DNA from: Incurvaria masculella
Taxonomy: Eukaryota > Arthropoda > Insecta > Lepidoptera > Incurvariidae
Reading direction: 5' to 3'
DNA length: 64,000 nt
Assembly: GCA_946894095.1 (NCBI GenBank)
Contig: OX335645.2
Span: 17,073,001-17,137,000, forward strand
Shown here: piece after piece, positions 43,291 to 54,125 of the stretch
How the letters are laid out: each line of letters begins with the position of its first letter
Numbering within the stretch: position 1 is the stretch's first letter
Made by a program: the position numbers and the translations under genes
The notes under the pieces: model-generated
Told to the model about the DNA's origin: nothing
Seen by the model: the letters and a program-made list of their open reading frames with translations, nothing else
The model's database searches: none

Positions 43291-44251
43291 CAGGTATTCG
43301 GAATATTCTGCATATTTCGTCATAGTATTTATTTATTTATATTTGTTATGATTAAAATTACACCTACCGCCATGATATAATCATCCCTATGCATTCCCCA
43401 AGAAAATAAGTGGCGTGCCAGGACCACCTTTTGTGAGTGAACAGAAAACACGGGTAATACCTTTTCGACTATCTTTCATCCATTCCAACCTGGGCGGGTT
43501 TAACCCTATAGGGGAATCTATAGATTTTGATGGATTCCGAACCATGGAGCAAGCAAGCATAAGAGGAAACATTAGGTGCATATTGTGTGCGGGATTGATA
43601 AGAACTGATCCACCAACCACTTTTGCCAATCATTCCAAAGTTTGTTTAGATAATATTTCGGTGAAGGTATATGTTTGTCAAGTCGCGGAATTAAGTAATG
43701 CGTTATTAAGACTTTTTCACTCATAATGAGTACTAACTATTCCTCATGTAGCCTATCCCGAATCACTTTCTATATATATGACACGGATACGTGCCCAAAG
43801 AATTGGATTCACAATACAGTAATTTTGAGTAAATATGACGGTAGTACTTCCATAGTGTCCAATGCAAAATGCATCCTATTACTAGCAATATAAGGATATT
43901 CTGAGCTTGGGAATCCAGATGCAAGGCAGGTGCGACAGGCGAAGACGTTTGTGGTGGGCGACAAGTAGCAATTTGAATAAATTTGATCGAGTTCGGAGAT
44001 GAGAGAGTGAAGATGGCTGGGCGTATGGAAATGCGAAGTCGATTCTCTCAACGCGGAGTCTGGATCGGTCGGACGGTCGCGATTCAATTTAAAGAGAACT
44101 CTATATTGTTCAATATGTCGTGGGTGGCTCACAGACACATGCTGTGGCTACATGTGGTTGACATTTATTTCTAATTTGTTACCCCTTTTCCATACAAAGC
44201 CGGTAAATTCTCATTACCGACGAAGAGGTTCTATGTTCGGATGTGTGTATT
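43291..44251. other. Unrecognised apart from a SINE at 43375-43560
   Basis: No gene was found. The frames near 43809-44138 on the minus strand match nothing known. Confidence 0.35.
43375..43560 (-). mobile_element. SINE body fragment
   Basis: GTGGCGTGCCAGGACCACC, AACAGAAAACACGGGTAATA, AACCTGGGCGGGTTTAACCC and GGATTCCGAACCATGGAGCA follow the family A body in reverse. The head is lost. Confidence 0.65.
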
Positions 44252-44759
44252 TTTAACCGACTTCAAAAAAGGAGGAGGTTATCAATTCGTCTGTATTTTT
44301 TTTTTATGTTTGTTACCTCATAACTTTTGCCTGGGTGAACCGATTTTGATGATTAGGATGATTTGATGATAGCTAGTGCTTCCCAAATGGTCCCATTTTA
44401 ATTTGGTTAAGTTCTGACAATGATATCCATGAGAAAATCATAAAAGTCTTAAATTTGTATTAAGATGTGCGCGACAAATGGCTGAATAACACAATATAAC
44501 GCCAACCGATTTCGGTGATTTTTTTTTTTATTGGAAAGGACGTGTACAAATTAGTAAGTGTACTTCAGATTCACTAAAAATAAACAAATAAAAAAAAATT
44601 AACAAAAAAATAACCGACTTCAAAGAAAAAGCACTAAAAAGTAAAAAATAATTTCCATTTTTGTAGTTACGATTTCTGTTATTTTTTGAGTCGGTGTCAG
44701 CCAAGGTTAGGTAAGGTTAGGTTAGGTTCTCTTGATTGGCGCAGCGCGTGCCCGGCTGA
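44252..44759 (-). mobile_element. Element family T, copy 1
   Basis: TTAACCGACTTCAAAAAAGG begins it. Further on are GCACTAAAAAGTAAAAAATA, TTTTTTGAGTCGGTGTCAGC, a short GGTTAGGTAAGGTTAGG run and GGCGCAGCGCGTGCCCGGC. The same modules appear at 48361-49025 and 56381-56691. The terminus TTAACCGACTTCAAA is common in lepidopteran non-autonomous DNA elements. Confidence 0.75.
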
Positions 44760-44774
44760 TTGTTCAGATTGTTC

Positions 44775-45028
44775 AGAATCAATTGAATACTGTTAGGTCC
44801 CTCCCCTACTAGGTGGTAGGGTTAAGCTTGCCCGAGTTAGTAACATTACATTCTATGAAGAGATAGTCGAAGCGGTAATGAGAAATTGTCAATGTTTTCT
44901 ATTCAGTTCGATGTAGCCGTTCCCATAAAAGTAAGGTTCTGGCATGACATTTTATATATATGGCGATGCAATGTGCTTAGCAAGGTCGATGTGATATTAT
45001 CCATCCATGTCCAATTAGCAAACAAAGA
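44775..45028 (+). mobile_element. Diverged SINE body
   Basis: CCCCTACTAGGTGGTAGGGT, GATAGTCGAAGCGGTAATGA, GTTTTCTATTCAGTTCGATG and TATCCATCCATGTCCAA match the common body. It abuts element T. Confidence 0.65.
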
Positions 45029-45089
45029 TGTTTCTACGAACGCATATGGAACTCTGTGAGGAGAAGGCGGTTGCCGTATAATTTTTGGG

Positions 45090-45440
45090 ATTCAATAACG
45101 GATACCGCTGTCGTGGCTGCAACACAGACGAATAGGCCCGAGCCACGCTTGTGAGAGTCGTAAAGCGCAATATCCATCGCGGACACGAGGCCCACCGGTC
45201 GGGGGGCGAGGGGTGGGGGTAGGGCGCTGCGAGCGGCGGCGGCGGTGCAAATGTAAAATTTGTTTATGCTTTACGAGCGATGGCGCGCGGCGTCGCACCG
45301 CCAATAACGCCGATCGGCGTCGCGACGCCCGCAGATCGCTCCCGCGGGACGCGCGTCCGGAATTGAATCCGCGGCGTCCCCCGCCCCCTCGCCCGTCCGC
45401 CTCCGCCCCGCCGCCCCCGCGCCCTATGTGCTGCCGGCGG
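45090..45440. promoter_or_regulatory. CpG island
   Basis: About 350 bp of high GC with GGTCGGGGGGCGAGGGGTGG at one side and CCCCGCCCCCTCGCCCGTCC at the other; an AT dip (AATGTAAAATTTG) lies between. Long frames on both strands are Arg/Pro/Gly-rich artefacts. Confidence 0.35.
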
Positions 45441-45964
45441 CTACATAGTCTGCTTCCCCTGCAGTACCCTTTAGGTATCACGGGCTCTATCCCTTTATGT
45501 TCCAGCGCGTCGATAGGATAGGGGTTTGTGTAATGGACAACTATCTTGGTATTAACTGAAGCGATGGCATAACATTCACCCAAGAAAAGCTATACTAAAG
45601 ACGGTTAATATTAAATTTATTATATTTATACTATTCGTAATTTAAACTACACGAAGTTACATCACAAACTGATTTGATTGACACTTTACACACGATTAAG
45701 ACAAATAACGAAGAACAAAAGTATCAGCATCCCTCAATGCGATCGGTTTAAATCACTAATATTAATAAAGTTGTTAGTATTCATAAAATTATGAAATAAA
45801 TATAGATACAGTAATTTTCTTTCACTGAAGAAAAAATATTATAAATGAATTTGAACTCTACATTTCTAATATGAAAAGGCCTGGCGAGATTAGGTAACAC
45901 CTGATGGATATTTAAATCTGTGCAAATAAAGATCTGAGCTCGTGTGAGCTTATGTCTGCATTTA
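45441..45964. other. AT-rich sequence, nothing recognised
   Basis: No gene or known repeat was found. Confidence 0.4.
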
Positions 45965-46020
45965 TGTTAGCACTCTGGACTTTGAGTCCAGCGATCCGAG
46001 TTGAAATCTCGGTGGAACCT
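45965..46020 (+). pseudogene. 5'-truncated tRNA-Gln relic
   Basis: GTTAGCACTCTGGACTTTGA runs on through an intact-looking anticodon arm (one change, GAGTCCAG) and GATCCGAGTTGAAATCTCGG to GTGGAACCT. The acceptor 5' strand and half the D arm are missing, so it cannot fold as a tRNA. Confidence 0.85.
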
Positions 46021-46807
46021 GGATTTTGATTGTTTAATTACGTCATTGATTAGCTCTTCATTGATAAGATGAATACAGGGCTTTTAACAACCGTAATAAA
46101 ATCAATAGAATTATAAATACATTTGTAGAAAATCTCAAAGGCAAACGCATTCTACATATCGCTTTACCGTTAAGTTATGATGGATGTGTGGGCCTAATCT
46201 AAGTTTAGTGCGTATAATGGAACCTTCAACTCTGCGGAAAGCAATTCAAAACATTTCAACCGTGAGTACCCAGAGAATGCGTCATTTCCATGACATGTCA
46301 TAAAAATAAACCCACCGACCTCCATAAATTTTACGGATACGTATCCTTCAATCAAGGTTAGGTTTCGCCTGAAAGTATTCAAATATGTAAAGAGGTTTGA
46401 TGGTCAATGCGTGCGCGGGCGAAGCCTCGGGGGACTCGCTTTGTGTCATATAAATATTTTATTCGTCGCATCTCAAATGCGGTATCAATCATTCTTTATG
46501 CGAAATACTGGGGACACGTCAAATATCTCTCGCGATTACCTTACTCCGAAACAATCACAATGATGTATTTAGTGAAATGTTAATTTGAGTAGTTTTTCTG
46601 TTTCTCTTCCATTCACATTAAATTTATTAAATATTTTATTAAATAAGTTTCATACATTCAACTATTCCGTGTATCCCCACTAATTCTTGCACTTTGTATT
46701 TTTGAAGATGTTAACCAATTTTTCAAAACATTTTGTAATTCTTCCCAAATATTGTACATGTACTTAATACATTTTTTTAATATCTCGATAGGTATACGAC
46801 ATTAGTC
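46021..46807. other. AT-rich sequence, nothing recognised
   Basis: No gene or known repeat was identified. Confidence 0.4.
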
Positions 46808-47960
46808 GAAATGAAATGAAAAAATACTTTATTTGCAGCCATACGGTACAAAAAGGCGGAAATTAATGCCATAAGGCATTCTCTACCATTCAACCTTAGA
46901 GATGTAGGAGAGGTGCAGTGAGGCGGGCAAAAAAAAGTAAACGTAAAACAAAATGAATTAGCGAAAATATTAACTAACCTAAAAATAAGGATTTATATAT
47001 TATAATAAATTACATACAAATATGTACATACACTTAAACATATTAATAGGTACAAGATACAAATAACAAATATTATTTTAGAACATATGAACAGATTTAC
47101 ACATTAAAAAAAAAAAAACATATATATATATATAAATATATATATTTGATAAATAATGTGAAAAAAAAAAACTCTTGATTTTTGAGAACAATGTGACAAG
47201 AAACAATCAGGAAGTAAGGAAATGACATTTAAGACGCTCTTTAAATATATTAATTGACTGAGATGTGCGTACATCAAGTGGAAGCTGGTTCCACATACGC
47301 GCAGCGCTGACAGCAAAAGAATCTGTGTAGAATGAAGAACTATGTCCCGGAATAGCAAGAAGCAAATTATTTGAGGATCTGAGAGGTAGGCCATGAGAAC
47401 AGAGGAGTTCTATCCTATCAGTAAGATATTTAGGAGCAGCTGGATTATTCAATAAACCAAAGAGAAGGGAAAGAACATGGGTATTTCTGCGTTTACGAAT
47501 GTCAAGCCAATTAAGTGAGGCGCGAAAATTAGAAATATGATCAAACTTACGCAACCCATATATATATCTTATGCAAATGTTTAGAAGTCGGTCAAGTTTG
47601 TTAAGTAGGTATTCATCTAAATCTGGATAGCAGATATCAGCATAATCAAGTATGGGAAGCAACAAAGAGTTTACGAGCGTAATTTTAGTGTTGATAGGAA
47701 TAAAGTTTTGCAAACGCTTGAGAGAGTGCATGCTACCGAAAACCTTGCGACTAACTTCACTGACTTGTTTACTCCATGATAGAGTTTCATCAATCCAGAG
47801 TCCCAGGTTTTTGACATGTTTGCTGTAAGGGACAGCAATCCCGTCAAAAACAATAGTTACATCGCTTAGGGGCGCAAGTTCAGGAGCCGCCATACTTAGG
47901 CAAATTCGCATAATTTTTTTGGTAGTAAGCTTTCTCTTCAGTGAACATTTAAAAAGTCAC
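46808..47960 (-). mobile_element. 5'-truncated non-LTR retrotransposon (Jockey/CR1-like)
   Basis: The minus strand keeps one open frame of 234 codons from the ATG at 47911 to the stop at 47207, open further upstream to about 47958. It is the C-terminal third of a LINE reverse transcriptase: LGLWIDETLSWSKQV (post-thumb), VNSLLLPILDYADICYPDL, NICIRYIYGLRKFDHIS and the terminal AARMWNQLPLDVRTSQS motif. The catalytic palm with its DD motif is missing, so it cannot reverse-transcribe. A 3'UTR of about 400 bp ends in a TTTCA-type tail at 46810-46830. The intact frame suggests a fairly recent insertion. Confidence 0.85.
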
Positions 47961-48360
47961 ATGATTTCAACAAAATGTATGGGGACCGCAATAAAAACTT
48001 CGGAATTTAGACTCGAGTGATAAGGATATTTTTCTACTAATATCGAATACTTTCTATTCCCGAATTTTCCGCTACCTATCCCGAGACACACACCGAGGTA
48101 CACGAAGTATTTCGGGAAAGACAGTTTCGTAGAACCCGTAATCGTAGTATATATTAAAAAATATATGTCTAAAAAGGAAATGTAAGAAGCATGCATTGAT
48201 CGCATGACGCACCGTAATCTCTGCTTGCCCCTCTAGGAAAGCGGCGTGATTGTACAAACGTATACAAACGTAGACTGCGAAAAATATATAGCACAATTGC
48301 TAAACACCCCATGGTGCTGACTAGAGTATCTTTTTGTAGTCAATCACTTCTTCTGAATAG
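47961..48360. other. Unrecognised sequence
   Basis: Two short antisense frames (47957-48205, 48072-48296) have no recognised features. Confidence 0.3.
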
Positions 48361-49025
48361 AAAAAAATTTAACAAAAAAAATAACCGACTTCAAGGAAAA
48401 AGCACTAAAAAGTAAAAAATAATTTTCATTTTTGTAGTTACGATTTCTGTTATTTTTTGAGTCGGCGTCAGCCGGGCACGCGCTGCGCCAATCAAGAGAA
48501 CCTAACCTAACCTAACCTAACCTAACCTTACCTAACCTAACCTTGGCTGACACCGACTCAAAAAATAACAGAAATCGTAACTACAAAAATGAAAATTATT
48601 TTTTACTTTTTAGTGCTTTTTCCTTGAAGTCGGTTATTTTTTTTGTTAAATTTTTTTTATTTCTTTATTTTTAGTGAATCTGAAGTACACTTACTAATTT
48701 GTACACGTCCTTTCCAATAAAAAAAGAATCATCGAAATCGGTTGGCGTTATATTGAGTTATTCGTCCATTTGTCGCGCAATCTTAATACAAATTTAAGAC
48801 TTTTATGATTTTCTCATGGATATCATTGTCAGAACTTAACCAAATTAAAATGGGACCACTTGGGAAGCACTAGCTATCATTTAAAAAAATAATTATCAAA
48901 ATCGGTTCACCCAGGCAAAAGTTATGAGGTAACAAACATAAAAAAAAAAACAAAAAAAACAAAAAAAAAAAAAAAACATACAGACGAATTGATAACCTCC
49001 TCCTTTTTTTGAAGTCGGTTAAAAA
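48361..49025 (+). mobile_element. Element family T, copy 2, with a 113-bp perfect-type hairpin
   Basis: The left arm (48361-48473) and inner right arm (48545-48658) are inverted copies with about one mismatch (GAGTCGGCGTCAGCC against GAGTCGGTGTCAGCC). The loop of about 70 bp holds CCTAACCTAACC repeats. The element continues to the terminus CCGACTTCAAAAAAAGGAGG in reverse, ending at about 49025. Copies at 44252 and 56381 have only one arm, so the hairpin arose by duplication of that arm or by fusion of two elements. Confidence 0.85.
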
Positions 49026-49089
49026 TAAGCATTGGGAGCAGAATTCCACCCTCGGAGTTTGATAGTTAATGGGTTTGTCTGCAAACATA

Positions 49090-49240
49090 TCAATAGGTCA
49101 GGAGCCAGCTCCGCAGCCACAAATCTAGCTCCTCTCCTCTCTCAATCTTCCTTAACTCCACCTCATCTGTAATGGCCTTCAACACGCGAACTTTGTGCAC
49201 ACTACTTGTACTCCCAACACAAAACGTTAAGTGGCTCGTC
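49090..49240 (-). other. Unrecognised coding-like stretch (minus strand)
   Basis: After GTTGTGGCTGCAG, a possible acceptor, the frame reads SVHKVRVLKAITDEVELRKI, then ERGEELDLWLRSW, and stops at TGA (about 49090). Composition is charged and helix-like. It could be a terminal exon or a pseudogene piece. No family recognised. Confidence 0.22.
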
Positions 49241-49254
49241 TGCAGCCACAACAG

Positions 49255-49360
49255 ATTATGATTTGATATTTGTATGCATTTAATGGATACGACAATACCG
49301 TTATCTCGACAATTTATGGTTTTATAACGATATCTACATTGAAGCATTTTCATATTTTAA
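49255..49360 (+). repeat. Relative of the foldback element at 27780-28060, without the tRNA-like insert
   Basis: TTTAATGGATACGACAATAC, CGTTATCTCGACAATTTATG and GATATCTACATTGAAGCA follow 27796-27860 but skip the tRNA-like part. It joins directly the words that flank it (ATCTCGACAATT). Confidence 0.6.
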
Positions 49361-49437
49361 ATATTGAAAATGCAATTTAGGGAAGCTACGGGCATGGCAC
49401 CAGCGGAAATGCCGCTCTTAAAATTCAGCTAATGTTC

Positions 49438-49500
49438 ATTCATCATCCATAAAGTACACTGCAATAGGATTTGTCATATTTTAACATTTGCCAGTTCAAA
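49438..49500. repeat. Fragment of the dispersed repeat at 34031 and 63185
   Basis: ATTCATCATCCATAAAGTAC, ATTTGTCATATTTTAACATT and GCCAGTTC match the other two copies in order. Confidence 0.5.
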
Positions 49501-50164
49501 TAAAAACAACAATGAGTTCTTACAATGAGAAAAAACTTATATGGGGAAAAATATTTCTATAAATTTATTTCATAATTGGTACAAAAAAATTATGTATCTT
49601 TTTTTTCTCCAAATATGTCTAGGAATACATGGTTTAAGTTTGGATTATACCTCCGTTAATACTCTCTACATTGAACTGATGTGCAAGCAAGTTCACTGTT
49701 CGTGTAGTGACATTTTTCTATTATGCGTGTTGCAACAAAAATCCCTGCCGTCATTGCAGCGTCTAAATAATCGAAAATTCCCTTAAAACAATGTTTTGTG
49801 GTTTTATTTCAAAAGATGAATTTTCGAAGTGCGTTATTTCGACAATTACCAATATCCTTTGAGAGTCCTAAGGCGGCGCTCTCACTTGAAGGTCGCTCAT
49901 TGCCAGCACGCAGTCAGCCTAACCCCGTTACCGTTATTTAACATTGACTATATGTTTTTTTTTTTTTTTTTAATGGAGCAAAATAACAGCCAAAGCTACG
50001 GCAGTGACTGTTGTTACATCCATCGTATTTTTATTTTATTTTGTTGATGTTTTAAGTATTACTATAAAAAAAATAAAACTATAAATATCTCACGTATAGG
50101 TAGAGTTTTACTGATTGGATTCCATGCTACTATAAACCCTTTCACTTATTAATTCATCGTTCGG
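49501..50164. other. AT-rich sequence, nothing recognised
   Basis: Contains a poly-T run near 49951-49970. No gene identified. Confidence 0.4.
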
Positions 50165-50400
50165 ATCCTCCTGCGCCGCGGGGTCGCGGTACAGCAGTTA
50201 AACCTTAACGACGCATCTTCTGAAAGAGGCCATGAAACGGGCCCGCGGCGACGGCGGCGACTAACGGCCTATAATTATCGGCAGGCGATCGCTCCGAGCG
50301 AGTTATGTGACCCGCGAGACCGCGGCGGGCGGGCGGCCGGTGTGGGCGGCTGGTGGTGGGCGGCTGGCGGTGGGCGGGCGGGACCGACGACTTTGGACGA
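50165..50400. promoter_or_regulatory. CpG island with short G-rich tandem repeat
   Basis: GGGCGGCTGGTGGTGGGCGG with further GGGCGGCTGGCGG repeats (50344-50383) lies beside GCCTATAATTATCGGC. No exon was found. Confidence 0.35.
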
Positions 50401-51069
50401 TGTAAATGTATTTTTATTTGCCCCGGCAAGATCGCACAATCGCCATTACCTGGGTTAAGAGATATTACTCTAGGTGTTCACGTTTAAATAATAATGTTTT
50501 CTTCATTGCTTTTTCTCAGGGCTTGACATTACAAGGTGAGGTTGGGTATTTCCTATCGATTAATTAATACTTTTTCTTAATATTTAATAAATTAATGATT
50601 TAAGAGAGTTATAAACAACGCTAATATTGTACTAAATGTTATGCATTTTTGAAAATTGGTCTTAATTATAATCGGTTTTTTTTCGGAGCTTGGCTGACTA
50701 ATGCACTACGGTTTCATATCATATCCGAATTTTTTCAAAGGGGTGTATCCGAAAAGCAGGTAAAAGGTAACAATTAGGTCCTTTTAATTAAACCATAACA
50801 AACAGTTTATATTTTGTCCAATTTCATCATACATTTAGAATGGACATTTTACACAAAATTAATGAATATATGGTTAAAAAATAAATGTTAGTTAACATTC
50901 TCATATATTTACATTATTTCTTTTAACATTTACTTCTTTAGAAGTGCAACCAAATCAAGACGACTCATTTACTTGTTTACCAACCAAATGTTTTACCTAC
51001 CGGCAAGTCTCTCAACTTGGCTTCCAAAACAAGGACCCGACTTAAATGAAACGGGAGCGCACTAAAGCA

Positions 51070-51185
51070 CAAGTGGCGCGAATAAGATTTTACTCGCGCC
51101 ATACGCGAGCGACATTCTCTCCTCTAAAGCCTCAATTTCGCGCCATTGTCCGTAAAAAGTTAAAGAGCGGTCCTGGCGCGAAGTC
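51070..51185. promoter_or_regulatory. Cluster of four E2F-type motifs
   Basis: TGGCGCGAA (51074-51082), TCGCGCCA (51094-51101), TTTCGCGCCA (51136-51145) and TGGCGCGAA (51174-51182) lie within 110 bp. TTTCGCGCC is a textbook E2F/DP site and the others share its GGCGCGA core. A cell-cycle-regulated promoter or enhancer is possible, but no gene start is identified next to it. Confidence 0.4.
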
Positions 51186-51767
51186 AAGAATGTGAGGCCA
51201 TACCGCCGCTGCCATCGGTGTAGCGATGCATTGAGACGTAGCCTTTTGCTGTTTTCAGATTAAAAAGTGTTATCTAGATTTTTCTATAATTATAGTTAAC
51301 TTCAGTTGTTGAATACTGATGTAGTGAATGAGTTATGGTATTGCAAAGGCGACAAACGGGCTCGCACGTTCTTCACTCAAACGATCACCATCGTTGTCCA
51401 GAGAAAAACGTATCACCGCAGAAACATAAAAAAAACTTTTTTAGTTTAAACTAAGTTTATATTTGTATTCACAATACCCGAAGTGTTTTCCAGAATTATA
51501 CCAGAACACAGAATACCAGAATTTTAATTCTTAATCACATTGTAAGCTCATGATAAATGTTAAGGGGACACACGACCCTAGAACGATTTGTATTTTAAGC
51601 GATGAGTTTTATAAGTAAGCTATATTTTTTTCGTAAGCAATTTCATGCAAATAAGGGTTTCGGAAAAGCTTGTCAAGAACTATTCAATGATTTAGTTGGA
51701 ATAATAAAAGTTAGTCTATCCTTAATAAAATTCAGGAATTCATGGATTTCCCCAGGAGTTGTTTATG
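51186..51767. other. Unrecognised sequence
   Basis: AT-rich; a 78-codon frame at 51602 runs into MITE P and is not credible. Confidence 0.35.
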
Positions 51768-52246
51768 TTAAGGCGCTAGGACTAGCCAACTACTCGCGCC
51801 ATACAAATACACCTTTTAACAAATGTAATAATATGTAGTGAAACGCATCAGCAAATCCAAATAGAACTCCAGACTGATAATGGATTGTTAATATTTTTTG
51901 ATTCCGTCATTTATTTAAATAATAATAAAAATAAAAAAGTTGATTTTTCTCATTAGAAATCTGAAAGTAATTCGATTTCTAGATATAAGCAAAAACAGCA
52001 TATATGCATAAACAAAAAATTCCATTTGCTTTTAGATTTCTACATTTAGTCAAAAAAGTTCGGAAATGGACACCGTTTCCGCAATGTATTTTGTATAGAA
52101 AAAGGAAACATACATTAACGAAAATAATTCAATTCCTAGACAAGGAATCATATATTGTAAGAATGACACTTATAATCGTCAGACTTAGTTAGTTAACTTG
52201 GGGTGCCTCGTCTAACTTTGCGATTTGGCTAGTACCAGGCCCTTAA
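51768..52246 (+). mobile_element. MITE family P, copy 3
   Basis: TTAA flanks both ends (51768-51771, 52243-52246). The interior differs from copy 1 (7349-7826) at only a few positions. It keeps the same 62-codon frame (52004-52192). Confidence 0.85.
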
Positions 52247-53164
52247 TGCGTGTCAATTCAAACACTTAAACATAATCATGAAATGGTTCCATGCAACTTT
52301 CCGATAAACTTGTTTGTATAAAAGTGCTTGTTTTAGAACACCAAAAATACAAAACGATACTCATCGCTCATCGGATACTCTCTTTGTAGGGGATATCACT
52401 TAACAGGTAAATATTGGTTGTATAACGGGTTATACATGCACATATGAATTTTGCTCGGGCACAATATATGTATGACAGTAATGAAGTGAGAATGACACGG
52501 CTGAAGCGGACAATAGGCTCGCGTTCGTGAGGCTCAACCCGTCAGGTTAGAGCGCACATTGTCGCCATGGGCTCGAGATTTGTCTCGATCCCACGCACAA
52601 TGCGGGAGATTCGTTGCCGCCGCTGCTGTACTGCTCTATGTAGAGACTAAAAATATTGTTTTATGCAGGGTGTTAGCGGGGTATGGTCCAAAAGCTAACC
52701 ACGTATTTCTTGGCATGTTTGGAGCAAAAAAGGTTGACGACATTATGTTGTACGACTAAAAAAAGTTAATATGCAAACATTTTCTACACACAACATTTAT
52801 GCGAAACAAAAGGTAAGAATTAAACGAGAATCAAAAATGGGTGTTCTACTTGGCGTACAGCATTTATCTAAAATATTAAGGTTTTGACCAAAATAAGATA
52901 TAATAATAATTTTTTTTACCTCAACTTAAAGATTTGGAATTGTTTGTGTTTTGATGTCAAAGGACGAAGAGTTTGTTAAACTTACTAAACAGTCTTATTA
53001 ATAGTATAATTTTTAGTTCGAGGTATTTATAAGATCGACAAGAGGAGAATGGTATAAATAGTATATGCTATGTAGAAAAACTTATATTTGTTTCTTATTT
53101 TGAAGAAATTACACTCTATTTAAAGCTTGTAATAATGTTCATAATGTAGCCATAGTCTTTCAAT
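52247..53164. other. Unrecognised, AT-rich
   Basis: No gene, RNA or known repeat was recognised. Confidence 0.4.
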
Positions 53165-53278
53165 CGTATTCAGAGAGCACCTTGACAGGTGTACTTAGTA
53201 CGAGATTAGCACCGGACTAACCATACAAAAATCGGTTTAGCCCGGCGAACTAAAGTTATTCCGCCCACTCTGAATACA
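53165..53278. mobile_element. MITE family U, copy 2
   Basis: CGTATTCAGAGAGCACC at one end and CCCACTCTGAATAC at the other, with the core ACGAGATTAGCACCGGACTA as at 301-410. Confidence 0.7.
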
Positions 53279-53989
53279 GATATTCAAGTTTAACTTTTGT
53301 CTGTTTCTTCAGAATTCTATAATACATTTTCTAATATTTCTTTTTCGTATTTAATTTTTCTAAAGTAATTTAAGCGAGGTAGGGCAAACATGCCGGGATC
53401 AGACTTTTCTTTTCCCATCAAGAAAAAAGATTGCTCTCCTAACATCCAACACAATATAGAAATAGATGAATAAACGTTTTTAATTGCATAATTTCGAGAT
53501 TTACTATTCGCATGACAAAATCCTAATCCTGGAATAATGAAATCGTCAACAAAAACTAGAACCTAAGTAGTTTCACTTCTCACACGCGTAAGGCTTACGC
53601 ATTTTTTGAGGTTGGTCGCGCAAAGCAACAGTGTTCTCACTGATCAAATTAATCTGTGGTGTTTTCTTTACCTAACTCATCTCTGGAAACAATCCGAGGA
53701 AACAATTAATTTTTTTAACAAACAATTATTTATTCTTGGAAAGTTTCACTTTTGGGTGATATCTTTCACCAAACATAGTTCCCAGAGTAAAATTAATTCG
53801 TCATCACAGCGAACACTTACACTAAGATAAGCTCTTCGCATATTCGAGTGCATACAGACCGCCGAAAAATTGGCGGTGAACTTGAATTGGCCCATGAACG
53901 ACATAGTCGAAAACGACATCGGAAACAAGAATAATTCCATTCCGCGCTGTCGGTAAACTGACCTTACAAACATTTGCACAAGCACTTGT
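53279..53989. other. Unrecognised, AT-rich
   Basis: No gene or known repeat was seen. Confidence 0.4.
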
Positions 53990-54125
53990 TACGCGATGAT
54001 CCGACGCGAGCTCATTAGGGTCGGCGCACACTACGCCGCGCCGCCGCGCCGAGCACGCCATTTGTTAGCCGCAGCGGCCGAGTAATCCGCGGATAATCCC
54101 GGCTTACGAATCATGACACTATTGT
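53990..54125. promoter_or_regulatory. GC island with two TAATCC sites and AATCATGA
   Basis: CGAGTAATCCGCGGATAATC places TAATCC at 54083-54088 and 54094-54099; AATCATGA follows at 54109-54116. The first TAATCC to AATCATGA spacing (26 bp) is almost that of the island at 34620 (27 bp). Upstream is a CGCCGCGCCGCCGCGCC block. Confidence 0.4.

Noticed and set aside
46808..47911. An active reverse transcriptase gene
   Set aside because: Only the C-terminal part remains; the endonuclease and catalytic palm are absent.
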